Positions 23,895-36,290 of a stretch of DNA of 64,000 nucleotides are shown one piece after another (within the stretch, counting starts at the first letter, position 1; each line of letters opens with the position of its first letter). The stretch lies in contig PJRA01000412.1 in NCBI GenBank assembly GCA_016987375.1, positions 788,408 to 852,407 on the forward strand, in the 5' to 3' direction. The notes under the pieces are model-generated. The model was not told where the DNA came from. It saw nothing but the letters and a program-made list of their open reading frames with translations, and did not search any database. Source of the stretch: Brachionus koreanus (Eukaryota; Rotifera; Eurotatoria; Ploima; Brachionidae). The position numbers and the translations under genes are program-made.

Positions 23895-26800
23895 CTATTC
23901 CATTGTAATTCTTATTTCTTCAAACGATCTATTTCTCGAATTTAGTGCCTGTCTCTCGTTTAATAAAAGCATATTTGTTGTGTTATAATTTTGGTTGGAC
24001 GTTGCGAGAGATTGTTTCACAGATATTGGATATGTCACTCCATCAGTCATGCTAGAAAAATAAATTTTTTTTATTCATTTAATTTAGCTCTAGTTTTTTT
24101 AACTTTAAAAACTAAAAAATATTAGTCGGTTAGATAAAAACAATAGAAAATGCATGCAAAACCCAAAATTGAAACCTTATTTCGCCTATATTGTTTCTTA
24201 ATCGTTCACATTTGCTCAAATCATTCTGATTAAAAATCGAGGCGAATGTTATTGATGAATGCCTATTTACATTATTTATCACATTTACTGTGCTAAGTAT
24301 TTGAGATTTTTGCTCTAAATTCGTGTTCAAATATTCATTTATTTTATTAAACTGCGGGTTATCATAGTCCTCAAGTGATGTTATTAGAAATGAATCATCA
24401 AAGTACGCATTTCTGGCTAATTGAGGTCTAAAGCTTTTAGTCACAGTCGGAAAATCATTGCTACAAATCGAATCAAAATTGGTCACAATGGTTGATGAAT
24501 AACCCAGACCATTTCCCATTATTGTAACATTGGATAACTTTTGAGAATATCTCATAACTCTCAGATTTAGTCGAACCAGTTGGGAATAATCAACTCCATT
24601 AAAAGTGCTAAATAGGCATAAAAAAGTAAACCGACCCTTATTTTTTAATCTTTTTTTTTTTTAATTTCTTCACAAAGTAGCTTACCTTGTAAAAATGGGA
24701 ATAAATGCTTTTCTCCAATTAGTACCAAAAATTTGTTTTAAATTTTCGCAGGCACTTAGATTGAAACCATCCTTGTCTTCCAAACCAGTACTAATGAATA
24801 TTGGTGCTCTAAATGATTCTTAAAGAAAAAAAATTAATTTTTTTTTTATTTCTATATTTGATAATAACCTAATGTGGTACAGTTTTTGCTTGACAAATAA
24901 ATATGATAAGCAAGCAATGTGCTTACACTAATACCAAACATTATTGAAACAAAAAATAGAAGTAATAGATGAAATTTTCCAGCTTGAAATGTTTGAATTT
25001 GCTTAATAATCAAAATTAGAATAAAATTTAAAATTTTTTTTAGTTTCAATCTTACATCCCAGAATTTAATGAAATATTCTAAGCTTGTGGCACATATGTA
25101 AGTGCTATACAAAACAGCATAAAATAGAAATAGAATAAAAAATTTATAGTTTGAAAATCCGACGCAATTGTTAACCCAAGGACAATGATGATCCATTTTT
25201 AAGACACATGTTTCACAGATACTGCAATGATGGGCACGATCTGGCTTAATACACCGACATCTATCACAATATCTGGCATTTCCACTGCTAGTGCGAGTTA
25301 AAATAGGTAAATCTTTAGCTTTTTTATCAATTAGAGTTTTTTTTGTCATTTCGCTCTCAGAAATTTGCATTTGATAAATATCAGTTTCTTTAAAATAGAA
25401 CTTTTTTTCAATTTAATAAATGTTTTTTTTTTATATTCAAATGATTAAAATTACTTCACTGGTCGGTTTTTTCATTGGAGTGAATATTGTTTGATAATAT
25501 GACCACAAAAGCATTATTAAGAATATATGATACAAAAATATATAAATTACTTAAAATAAAAAAGTAAATATTTTTGTTAAATAAGTGTTGCTTAAAAAAA
25601 TTGTTTTATTTCAAGTTAAATTTTTAATCATTAATTAAAATAAAAATACAATACAGTTATAATGGCCTAAAATGATATTGTAAACTTTAAATACAAACAA
25701 AACAGAAATTCTAAATATTTTTGATAAATTAGAATTTACTAAAATATGATATTTTTATAAAAAAATTCTGAAAAAAAGTGAAACATTCTTTGTTTTTTTT
25801 TTTTTAATTTGTTTTTCTGTTCGAGCATAAACTCTTTGATATAAAAAAAAAAGAAAAGTAAAATTAAAGACAGTTTTAAAATATTTTAAATTTTGAATAA
25901 GCTTTGTTCATTTAATAAATAAGAAATTATTATTAAGATGAGAAACAGCAGAGGGTAGCAGCTACATAGGAGAGTAGTATTCGCAACAAATCTAGAATCG
26001 AAGCCTCTTTGGTTTACTAAAAAAATATGCAACATACTTTGTTGAACCTTTTTATCTAAAATAATATTGTTACTTTCTTTTTTATGAAAACAGATCAACA
26101 ATCAATTACGATCTTAATGATTTTTAATTTTTGTTATTTTTTTGCATACTTTAAGTAATATTTTAAATAAAAAGGTCCAACAAAGTGTGTTGCACTTTTT
26201 TCAGTATTTTTTAAAAAATTTTATATTTTAGTAAATTTTAATTTATCAAAATAGAAAGAATTTTTGCCATGCTTGCATTTGAATTTTACAGTACTTCTAA
26301 AGTGACCTAAAAAGAATATACTTTATAAACACTAAATAGTTTTTAAAGCTCATTTTTATCTAAAAACGTGGATAAAACATGGCACAAAGAAAACTTTGTT
26401 CCTTAATTAAGATTTAATGATTAAGATTATTTGAATCCATCTTCAGAGGATAAATTTATGCATGAAAGTCCGATGAGTTAGAAATATTTTTTTGTAAATG
26501 GTTAGATACTAAATGTTTACAGTTTAAGTAAAAGAAAAAAATTTTTTGAAATAAATATTAACTGATCATTTTACACATAAAAGTTTTTAAATAACAAAAA
26601 TAAGAGATTTTTAATCTCCTTCTAGACCAATAAGTAAAAAAATGGGACTTTTTTGGCGTTAGTGAGATTTGAAGAATTTAATTAAAAAAAAAAAGATAAA
26701 AAAGAGTCATATTTACTTTTTTTAAGTATTTCTTCAACATGATCTTAAAAAAAAACTTATTAATTTGAGAATTATATTAAGAAAAAGATTTACATAAACA

Positions 26801-26905
26801 GAGGTGTACAATGTAAGCATAATACGACCAACCGATAACAGCAGCTATAAAAATAACTGGTATCCACTTTGAAAATCTCATGCAGCTATAGACAAATCTT
26901 TCCAT
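23895..26905 (-). CDS. DHHC palmitoyltransferase, ZDHHC2/15/20 group
   Basis: Protein S-acyltransferase of Golgi or plasma membrane. Exons 26905-26794, 25549-25455, 25400-25056, 25001-24869, 24818-24686, 24607-24176 and 24051-23895 give 468 residues in consistent phase. First membrane segment [21 protein letters not shown], second [19 protein letters not shown], then the cysteine-rich domain [21 protein letters not shown] and active site [20 protein letters not shown], two further membrane segments, TTxE motif (NCTTLES) and a ...[22 protein letters not shown] block typical of ZDHHC15/20. The cytoplasmic tail is longer than usual and Asn/Ser-rich. Intron 1 (1.24 kb) contains an inverted-repeat element. 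Confidence 0.93.
25662..26310. mobile_element. Long-arm inverted-repeat element, copy 2
   Basis: Lies in intron 1 of the palmitoyltransferase gene. Left arm GATAAATTAGAATTTACTAA is inverted in the right arm as TTAGTAAATTTTAATTTATC; the arms run roughly 100 nt each, around a non-conserved centre. Shares arm sequence and the GTTGCACTTTTTTCAGTAT word with the copy at 16203. Confidence 0.65.
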
Positions 26906-29247
26906 TTTCGTTTTTTTTTATTGTAGAGCATGTAAATTTTAAAATTATAAATATCTCATTTTAGTCTAAATAAAATAATTTCTCTATAGTTTATTTTTTG
27001 ACAGCTTTCATCAATCTTTCGTTAAATGAAAATAATAATATTTAATAAATCATTAGATAGGTGTTTTGAACAGAATTATCTAAAATTATGACTAAAATAA
27101 TAAAAATTTTGTATGTGAACACTCTACACATTTTAATATCGATTATTATATTCATTATATTCATTGTGCAAATGTTTAGTAAAATTTAAATTAAGGAAAA
27201 AGCCAAATTAATTTCGTTAAAAGAGTGAACAGTAATTTCAATAGTCTATTAAAAAAAACTAAATGAGAAAAATCTAAATAGAATTTCAAATCATCGACTT
27301 CAAAATTAAATATTTTTTTTCAATTTTCTATACTAATTAATGCTAATTTGCCTTCACAGTCATCATTGCTTAATTAACTTTACAAAATTATTGTAAAATT
27401 TAATTTTTTCGAATATTCGGGGAAGTTTCTGTTTAAGTCACCTTTTAATTGTTTAAATATTAATATATTATTAATTTCCCAATTTTTTATGTAAATATTA
27501 ATTTAAAAAATGATTTTTAATTTGGTAAATTTAAAAGAAAAAATGATGTGCTGTATTTTAAGCTATTTAAATCTTTTTTTTAATTCATGAATCTTAATTC
27601 TTGTTTAAAGGCTTAGATTAAGTAAGGTTTACATAATTTTGATAGAAAAGAAAAAGTCTGTTCGTGTTTGTCATTTAAGATCAGGATATTATGTAGAAAT
27701 TAATTTCCTAAATGGTGAATTTAAAAAAAAAATTAACACATTGAAATCAACTGAGGCGAAAAAAATTAAGGCCTCAGTTATTTCTCGAATGACATGCTAT
27801 ATAATTTCAATGAAATTTTCACGAAGAGATTTAAAAGCCATTAAAAGCGAATAATTAATGAATTTATATTGATTTCACTGGAGAAATTTGATATATTATT
27901 TAATTTTTTTTAATTTAAACTTTTAGAAAACATTTGACATAGCAATTTTTTTGACTAGGTACTATAATTATGTATAGAAAATTTTTAAATTTCTATTGAT
28001 TTTTTAAAATAAAGATATCATTGATAAGCGCTTAAGCATAAAATATTCGAAAAATATAAAACTTCAGGAAAGCTTTATCTCAAATTAGATAACATAATTT
28101 TTCATTTCTAAAATCTGTCTGCCTAGGACGGTTTGAATAAAGCTTGGTTTAAAAATATATATCTTTTCAAAAAGATTATTTTTTTGTCAGCTTTTTAAAC
28201 TATTAATTTTCAAACTATTTTACTGTATTTAGACTTTTTAATTTTCAATATTTTTGAAATTTAAACTAAGATAAAATGAATAAAAAATAATTTTTTTCCT
28301 AAAATTTGTAAACAAAATTCTTAGCTTTAATTTAGAAAAAATCATTTAGATTGTTAGACTCTGACGGAGGTTAATAGACTCAAAGCTGATATGTCTGACT
28401 GCAATTTATGATATGCGATACTAAAAAAATGTTTTTTTCTTTCAGCAGCTCAAAAAATTTTTTTTTTAAATTTTAATTTAAAATTTATTGAATTAAATAT
28501 TTTCTATTAAATTTGATGTCATTTTTATTAAATCAGAAATTTTTTATTTTTTTATTTTCTTTTTGCAGTACCGGAATTTCAAATGAGAAAATTCGAAGTT
28601 TTGTCAATGACGCAAGTAAAATTTAGTACGTTGATATTTTGGTTTAAAGTATCTATCTTTTTCACTAGACAAATAAAAATAAAAATTTTGGCTAAAGGAT
28701 TAAGGAAGGGGATAAAGGATTCCTTTTTGTTAGCTTGGATTTTGAAGTTCTTTTTGACTATGATTTTTTTGTTTTTTAAGTACTGATTGAACAATGTTTT
28801 TCTTTATTTTTCTAACATCTACAGCTACCACTGATTTTTATTTACTTTATTCAATATGTATTTCTCCTTATTTTATGTTTCCTTTTATGAAAATTTCTTT
28901 TACGTTCGATTTAACCTATCAAAAATCTAAAAAAAATTAATTTGTAGCTTATTTATAATTTATGAAATTTTAAAATCGATACGTTTTCTTATAAAACACT
29001 AAATGCACGGATCCCTAAAGCTTTTTTAAATCTAATCTTGAGAAAAGAAAGCTGATCAAAAATTTAGTTCCTAGGTTTTCATAAATATTTATAAAATAAA
29101 ATAATTCAAAAAATTTTCTGAGTTCTATCCTAAGCTTTATTGCACAAAAAGGTTTTGGTTGATTAAATAAAAGTCTAGTTTTGTTTCAAGATACAAATTT
29201 AATCAATTATATCCCAAAGTATGCATAAAAGAATCCTTTTTGAACAG
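26906..29247. other. AT-rich intergenic region
   Basis: Upstream of the palmitoyltransferase gene. Contains only short chance reading frames (for example about 71 codons at 27639 on +, with no recognisable motif) and no identifiable repeat. The promoter of the gene starting at 26905 should lie at its left edge. Confidence 0.5.
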
Positions 29248-29455
29248 GGAGAACCAAGCATTTTTTCATGTTTCTCTTATTCGAAAAAATTTAAAAAAAA
29301 ACATTAAAATCTGACAAAGTTATAACATTTTTTAGAAAAAATTTTAGAATCTGCATTATTTAAAAATTATATATTTATTTTAACAATCTGTTCAAAAGAT
29401 ACTGGGATTTAAAAATGAGTCAAAATGGCTTGTTTGGTCCTTCTAGTGCTAAATG
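29248..29455. mobile_element. Degenerate copy of piggyBac-like MITE
   Basis: Inverted relative of the element at 29795: GAACCAAGCATTTTTTCATG on the left and TTTGGTCCTTCTAGTGCTAA on the right. The ends have decayed from TTAA. Confidence 0.6.
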
Positions 29456-29579
29456 AATTATATATTATAATAAAACGTTTTTTTTGCAACGCATAAAATC
29501 TGCATCATGCGTAAAATCTGACAACAGATTATGTGCGAAAAATATAATGAAAGTTTTTGTCTATTTTTGCTTTAAAAAT

Positions 29580-29715
29580 ATAGCAAGATTAAGCTTCAAC
29601 TGCATCCACTCCCAACTTATTCCAGCCATTTACTACACGGTTTGTGAAGAGGTGGTATCGTTGGGCACAATTTTTGATTATTTCTCTTTTAATTTTGTAT
29701 GGATGGTCTCTTGTA
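29580..29715 (-). pseudogene. LINE reverse-transcriptase C-terminal fragment
   Basis: On the minus strand this reads TRDHPYKIKREIIKNC then QRYHLFTNRVVNGWNKLGVD, the short conserved tail found after the reverse-transcriptase domain in CR1/Jockey-type LINEs (R.FF..RV.N.WN.LP). Only this fragment is present and it ends in a stop. Confidence 0.6.
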
Positions 29716-29794
29716 ATTAGCAAATGGGAAATAGCATACTATACATATCATACATATCATAAAGTACATAAAAGTTAAGATATTTAATTTTTCA

Positions 29795-30006
29795 TTAACA
29801 CTAGAAGCACCAAACGAGTCATTGAAAAATTTTTAAATCCTCATATCTTTTGAATGGATTTTTCAAATAAATATATCTTTTTTGAATTATGTAGATTTTA
29901 AAATTTTCTCTAAAAAATGATATTATTTTATAAAATTATTTTAATTTTTTTAAAAAATATATATGAATTAAAAAACCTGAAAAATGCTTGGTGCTTCTAG
30001 TGTTAA
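29795..30006. mobile_element. piggyBac-like MITE with perfect termini
   Basis: Starts TTAACACTAGAAGCACCAA and ends with its exact inverse TTGGTGCTTCTAGTGTTAA, about 212 bp in all. TTAA at both ends matches piggyBac target preference, and CACTAG-type termini are known in that superfamily. No coding capacity. Related copies occur at 29248 and 48916. Confidence 0.85.
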
Positions 30007-30394
30007 ATAAAATTAAAAATTTGAAAGATCACAAAGTTCATAAATGACATATTATGCTTTTGTGTAGTCATTTTCAATAGATGCTAAATTTAAAAAATTA
30101 CTCAATTTTGATTATTTACTAATCGAAATATCTTATAATTCAATGATGTTCCTGTTACCTCAAAAGCTAAATTTTTTTGCTTTATTTAAAAAAAAAATAA
30201 GAAAAACAATAATACCAAAAACAACTCAAGAATTATTTAGTTTTGGATATTGATTTAAATACAATCTGATAATTGAATTTTTTTAATTATTATGTAATGT
30301 ATTTTTACATATTAAATTATTGTTTTATTAATAAAATACGCGATCGCATCAATCAACTTAAAAATTAAATTTTTCCTTTTTCTTTAATTTCTAA

Positions 30395-31254
30395 TTATTT
30401 TTTTGAATCTAGGTCAGGATGCACCAAAATTTTATCTATTAAGCCAAAATCTAATGCTTCACTAGCACTCATAAATTTATCGCGTTCCATATTTGCCTCT
30501 TTAAAAATAAACGTTGATTTGATTTAATTCAACCTATAAGAATAATATAATTACCTATTTCTTCTATTGATTTTCCTGTATGCTTTGAGTAAATCTTATT
30601 TATTTGCTTTTTTAATTTTGATATTTCTTCAGCATGAATTAAAATATCTGTAGCTTGGCCCTGTAAAAAACCATAAGAAAAAATAATTTTAAAAAAAATT
30701 TTGCAAATTACTTGAACTCCACCAGATGGTTGATGAATCATGATTCTAGAGTGAGGCAAAGAATGTCTCATTCCAGAAGAACCCGAAGCAAGAAGTAAAG
30801 ATCCCATGCTAGATGCTTGACCTACACACCATGTGGCAATCGGTGGAACAATGTATTGCATTGTATCATAAATGGCTAACCCTGCGGTTACTGATCCACC
30901 AGGACTGTTAATATACATATGAATTGGTTTCTTACTACTTTCAGATTGCAAAAAAAGCAATTGTGCAATAACTACACTTGCTAGCTCATCAGTTACCTAA
31001 TATATTATTAAATTAAAAAAAAAATTGAGATAAATTTAAATTTAAATTACTGGTCCCATAAAACAGATTATTCTTTCTTTTAGCAATCTAGAATAGATAT
31101 CGTACGCTCTTTCACCTCTACCACTTTGTTCAATAACCATTGGAATTAAAGGAGCATATCTCCGAGTATCAGTTGTATGAATTTTTCTGAAAATATTTGA
31201 ATTGTTCTGTAGAGCATTGGTAAACGATTTTGTAAAAAAATTTTTAATGATCAT
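30395..31254 (-). CDS. CLPP: Mitochondrial ATP-dependent Clp protease proteolytic subunit
   Basis: Serine protease of the mitochondrial matrix working with ClpX. Four exons, 31254-31051, 30996-30712, 30660-30555 and 30498-30395, give 232 residues. The first 30 or so residues are basic and lack acidic residues, as a matrix-targeting peptide. Then [40 protein letters not shown], catalytic Ser in [14 protein letters not shown], catalytic His in [23 protein letters not shown] and [20 protein letters not shown]. The C-terminal extension of human CLPP is absent. A few residues vary from the human consensus but none at catalytic positions. Confidence 0.95.
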
Positions 31255-31559
31255 GTTCAATTATTGAAAATCAAAATAGTTTTTATTTTTATTATTAAAA
31301 ATTTATTTGAAATATTGGTTAAATAATAATTTACAATTTATTCATAACGTGTATGAGTTTAAATCTTTATTATAAATTTGCAAATTTAACCTGTATTTTA
31401 TTCAACATTTGAATAAAAATTTAAATCGTACAATAATTTGTTTTAATAATGCTTTTTATAATTATTCATTGTTTTATTGAAGACAATAACCAATTAATTA
31501 AAAAAATTATTAATTTTTTTTCAATAAATAAAGAAAAAAAAAGGTTTTAAGTCGAATCT

Positions 31560-32970
31560 ATTTTGATGGTATTTAGTGTTGTTTCATATCTTCTCGTGTG
31601 TGTTGATTGTGATGATTCCTATTTTTGCCTCGAGCATTGGGCATCTTGTTTTGTTTTTCGGTAATATAAATGAATTTTATCTTGTGTGGATGCTCTAGTT
31701 AATCTGTAGAGTTCTTGTTTGCCAAAGTCATCTCATACATTTTTGTACTATGCTGCTGTTTTAGATCTTTGTTCTTGTTTTTTTTTTTTAATCTGGATTA
31801 AAGAATTAGAGCGATCGACATTACTATACATCTGCAATAAAGAATTATATGGATCGGCAAGTAATTTAGAAACTTTTCTGAGACACATTGATTCGATACG
31901 CTGGTTTGCGTTTCGGATGTTAAATAATTTCTTATTTTTAATATCAATGATTTTTGCATTCTGTTCTGGACGCTTATAATATGCGCTTTAATTTCGCAGG
32001 ACGCTGACATCAAGACCAGACTGTTATAATCAAGGTGACTAAAAGATAAACTTTGGAAGACAGTTATAAGAATTTCAGACTTGAAGCCAAGTTGTTTGAG
32101 CTGTTTAATGAGTAACGGGACATTATTTTTATTTTTGATGATTCTTTCATATTTTTGGCTAAAGTAAAGCTTGTTAATAATTTTGATAGATATAGCGGTA
32201 CGAATCGACTGTTTCTAATATTTTGCCATCAGGAAAAGCTTAATTGGTTTGTCACAGTCTGTGCCGGGAGTGAAGAAAACTTTAAATTTCTGAGTGTTTA
32301 ATTTCATTTTGTTGTCTATACACCAATTATCTACTTCATTAATTATTTATCGTGATGGATTGCTTTTGGCACTGTCAACTAGATAGCTTTAGATGTCGTC
32401 AGAATATTTTTCGGTTTCTGCGCTTGGTGGTAGATAACTGTTGAGGTCAAAAATAAAAAGTATAAACAAAATGGGACCAAGAACGCTACCTTGAATAACA
32501 CCGGCATCAACACTTTTCAATTCTTTTTCAAGTTCATTAATTCTAACTTTATGCTTGCGGTTATGCATTTGACGTTAAGGAGGAAGCTAACCATAAAATG
32601 ACCGAGTTTGGAAGTAGTCTATCGATCATAGTTATAAGTATTTCGTGTTCAATCAAATCGAAAGATTTAGCAAAGTCAAAGTATATAGCTTTAATTGATT
32701 CTTATCTGTCAATCGCCATAATCCAGTCATCAATTACTTTGATCACGGCGTCTATTGTGCTCTTACCTAGAAGAAAACCAAGCTTGCTGGTCTGCAAGAT
32801 GCTCTGTATTTTTTTAATAATAAATCTATTTATGATTCTTTCGAACGTTTTTGATAGTTTAGATTTCACTTTATTTGGTCTAAAATCTCCAGGGTCCTTT
32901 GGGTGTTTAAGTTTTGGTATTGGTCTTATGTTTGCTAGTTTCCATTATGTCGGCACTAAACTATGTTAAA
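31560..32970 (-). pseudogene. Degenerate LINE reverse transcriptase
   Basis: Minus-strand reading, interrupted by stops and frame changes, shows the ordered motifs of a non-LTR retrotransposon reverse transcriptase: WKLANIRPIPKLKHPKDPGD near 32930, KTFERIINRF, KAIYFDFAKSFD near 32660, GVIQGSVLGPILFILFIFDL near 32480, the active-site box as YSDDI near 32400, and WCIDNKMKLNTQKFKVFF near 32310. Below 32240 the 3' part is harder to follow. Clearly inactive. Confidence 0.8.
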
Positions 32971-33807
32971 CTAATAAAATTTTTCTTGAAGAATCTTGAT
33001 AAATCAGGTTGCCGCCCCAGACACCGTAGAAACGTTTATTAAGGCTATGCACTAACACTTTATCAGTCTACATCTTTTTGGAATTCATTCTAAATTAGAA
33101 TGAATTTTAAAAGTTTCGCACAAACTTTTTAAAAACTATTCAAAAGTCATGAAAATATTGAAAATCTATTTAAAAATCAAACAGACATTAAGTTTTTATT
33201 ATATTTGTGAAACTGATTTAAAAAAGTACTGATTATTTTAGGATTAGTTTTCTGCAGATAAAAAATATGCACTAAAAAGCTATAAATTTCTAATAGCTTT
33301 TAATATTTTTTCTTGAATTAGAAATTTTTATTCTCAAGCATAATTAAAATTTCATTGCTATGATGTTAAAATTATTTTTCGTCTCATATTTAACTAATGA
33401 TGACCACAATTCCCACTGAGCAATTGGACAAATATTTCATATTCCAAAGAAGTCAAATTCCGTTTATATATATTTTTTAAGTATATAATCAGGGCCAAAA
33501 TCTTTGGTAAATTGCTTTAAAAAAGAAACAATTTTTGACTTTTTTAAATAATAGAAGTCGAACTTTTTTCTTTTCTTATACAAATTTTGAAATAAAATAA
33601 ATCTGTTCCGTATGATGATATCTTAATTGAGCTATTCGTTGAGATGATGCTTATAAAAACTGATTTAATGAGTCTGAGGAACAGTAAATCAATAAAATTA
33701 ATGAAAAATTATCAAAAATTTAGACTAATTAAAATTTAATTAAGAATAAAATGGTAAAAATTTAAAAATTTGAAAAAAAAAAATTTAAAAAAAAATTCAA
33801 ATTCAAG
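32971..33807. other. Intergenic region before DECR1 copy 1
   Basis: AT-rich. It should contain the promoter and probably a short first exon of the DECR1 copy, since the visible first exon has no in-frame ATG until 33871. I could not identify that exon. Confidence 0.4.
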
Positions 33808-34939
33808 AATGAATTTCCTCGACCAGATTTTTCTGAAAATGCAAAACGCTTTCCAGCAATCAAAACACCGATGCTACCAGAAAACACTTTTAAAGGAAAA
33901 ATCGCCTTCATTACCGGTGGTGGAACTGGTTTGGGTAAAAGCATGGCTATGACTCTTTCAAAGCTAGGAGCTCAAGTTTTCATCACTAGTCGAAGAGAAG
34001 AAATTCTTAAATCAGCTGCAGAAGAGATTACCTCTACCACAAACAACAAAGCTTCATATTATCCAGCTGATGTAAGGGTTCCAGAACAAATTGAGAAAAG
34101 CTTAGATCATTGTGTTGAAACTCTAGGTGGTCTGCCTTCGGTTGTTATCAATAATGCTGCAGGAAACTTTATTTCACCAACTGAGCGCTTATCTCCAAAC
34201 GCTGTTAAAACTATAATTGATATTGTTTTGTTGGGCACATTTAATACAACTTTAATAATAGGAAAACGTTTAATTAAAGAAAACAAAAGTATTATAAAAT
34301 TTTGAAAAGCAAATAATTTTTTTACCAAATTTAAGATGCTTCGTTTTTGAATATAATCACAACTTATGCCGAAACAGGAAGTGGCTTTGTTGTTCCTTCA
34401 GCATGTGCCAAAGCTGGTATTGTCGCTCTAACAAGGTTGTTTTTGTATTGTGCTTAATCTATAGCATTCTTTAATGAGAAAATTTAATTAGATCCTTAGC
34501 TACCGAATGGTCAAAATATGGAATGAGGTTTAACGGAATATCACCTGGACCGATTTACACTCAGGTAAAATAATAAGTTTTCTTTTGTGATATCTAAATC
34601 GTTAATGAAAAGGGTGCATTTAGTAGATTAGATCCAACCGGAATGTTTACTGGAAGTATCAAAAATAAAATCCCAATCGGGAGAATGGGAGAAAAAGAAG
34701 AATTGTCTAATTTGGCTTGCTATCTTTTAAGTGATTATTCAAATTGGTTGACTGGCCAAATTATAGATTTTGATGGTGGTGAATTAACTTATTCAGTAAG
34801 ATTCAAAGCCTCTAAGTGTTCAACAGAAATTTCAATTTTTTTCTAATAGTCTGGGGAATTTAATGATCTATATTCAGTGTCTAATGATCAATGGAGTTTG
34901 ATGGAACAAATGATTAGGGAAACAAAATCCAAAATTTAA
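33808..34939 (+). CDS. DECR1: Mitochondrial 2,4-dienoyl-CoA reductase, copy 1
   Basis: NADPH-dependent SDR enzyme reducing 2,4-dienoyl-CoA during oxidation of polyunsaturated fatty acids. Exons 33808-34288, 34336-34435, 34492-34564, 34613-34795 and 34850-34939; 287 residues from the in-frame ATG at 33871, plus an upstream part whose first exon is not found. Motifs: FITGGGTGLGKSMA (cofactor loop), [38 protein letters not shown] with the Tyr and Lys of DECR1, [43 protein letters not shown]. The tail lacks a peroxisomal SKL signal, favouring the mitochondrial enzyme. Its first 430 bases are almost identical to the inverted copy at 42.0-42.4 kb, while later exons differ clearly. It has one more intron than that copy (34436-34491). 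Confidence 0.9.
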
Positions 34940-35589
34940 TTTTTTTATTATTTTTTTTAATTTTATTTAATATTTTTTTCTTTTTTAAAATACAAATTTA
35001 TTTATATTGAATTCCTATTTTTATTTATTGCATTGCATTGGTGTTAGATCAGGATCAAGCATATTTTTTAATAAAATATATTTTCATAATTTTATATGTA
35101 AAACTTAAAGCTATGAGATTATAAGCAAAAATATATAATTATATAAAATTTAACATCAATTACTGGTTTCCAAAAGCATTTATCTTTCATTTTATTGAGA
35201 ATTTGACCAGATATAAATGAAATTTTTTTGAAAGCTATTTCTATGTGTCTTTTATTGTCAAATTCAACAATTTTGGTAATTTTAAAGTTTAATAACTCAT
35301 TTAATTTAGACGTAATTTTCGAAAAATTTATATGATAATTCATCAATATATTTTGACCGAAATATTGCTGTTAAATTTCAACTAATTTTGTTTAAAGTGA
35401 TTAAAGAAGTCAAAATTATTTTTAAATAGATATAAAATAATCGGATCATTCGTTTGTAAAAATTTTATTTAAGTAGATGGATATTAATTATTTATTGATG
35501 GATATTGTTTATTAGATTCTTTTTCATAAATTAATGAAAATTAAGCTTGAATAAAAAAAATTATTTAAAAATATTAATTTAAAAAAAAT

Positions 35590-36290
35590 AAGAAGTTATG
35601 TCGGGGGTAATATTTAATCGATCTCTAGAATTACTTAAATGATCTCCAAAATAAATCTCTATAATTAATTATTCGATACCTTAAATTAATTATTTGTTAA
35701 CACATATTAANNNNNNNNNNNNNNNNNNNNNNNNNNNNNNNNNNNNNNNNNNNNNNNNNNNNNNNNNNNNNNNNNNNNNNNNNNNNNNNNNNNNNNNNNN
35801 NNNNNNNNNNNNNNNNNNNNNNNNNNNNNNNNNNNNNNNNNNNNNNNNNNNNNNNNNNNNNNNNNNNNNNNNNNNNNNNNNNNNNNNNNNNNNNNNNNNN
35901 NNNNNNNNNNNNNNNNNNNNNNNNNNNNNNNNNNNNNNNNNNNNNNNNNNNNNNNNNNNNNNNNNNNNNNNNNNNNNNNNNNNNNNNNNNNNNNNNNNNN
36001 NNNNNNNNNNNNNNNNNNNNNNNNNNNNNNNNNNNNNNNNNNNNNNNNNNNNNNNNNNNNNNNNNNNNNNNNNNNNNNNNNNNNNNNNNNNNNNNNNNNN
36101 NNNNNNNNNNNNNNNNNNNNNTCTGCTATCATTTTTAATTAAATTAGGATATCATTTTAATTATTTTTTTAGAGATCATTTAATTATTTTAAGGCATCAA
36201 AAATAATTATATTAAGTGATCAAAAATTTTAGGAGATCATTCAAGTAATTATAGAGATCGTTTAAATAAATCCCTTAGGTCGGGCTTTGT
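35590..36290. repeat. Inverted repeat surrounding an assembly gap
   Basis: Left flank CGATCTCTAGAATTACTTAA followed by ATGATCTCC is the imperfect inverse of right flank GGAGATCATTCAAGTAATTA followed by TAGAGATCG. Outer parts also pair (GTCGGGGGTAATATTTAATC with the inverse of the 36245-36285 end). A foldback element of about 0.7 kb, class unknown. Confidence 0.65.
35711..36121. other. Assembly gap (411 N)
   Basis: Run of undetermined bases inside the inverted repeat; any frame crossing it is meaningless. Confidence 1.

Noticed and set aside
27639..27854. 71-codon + frame starting near a non-ATG codon
   Set aside because: Isolated in an AT-rich desert, no family resemblance, no supporting splice partner.
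35119..35346. 75-codon minus frame with FISGQILNKMKDKCFWKP
   Set aside because: Faint coding look but no homology I know and no adjoining exons; left unannotated.
35694..36206. Long open frames across the N run
   Set aside because: Artefact of translating undetermined bases.
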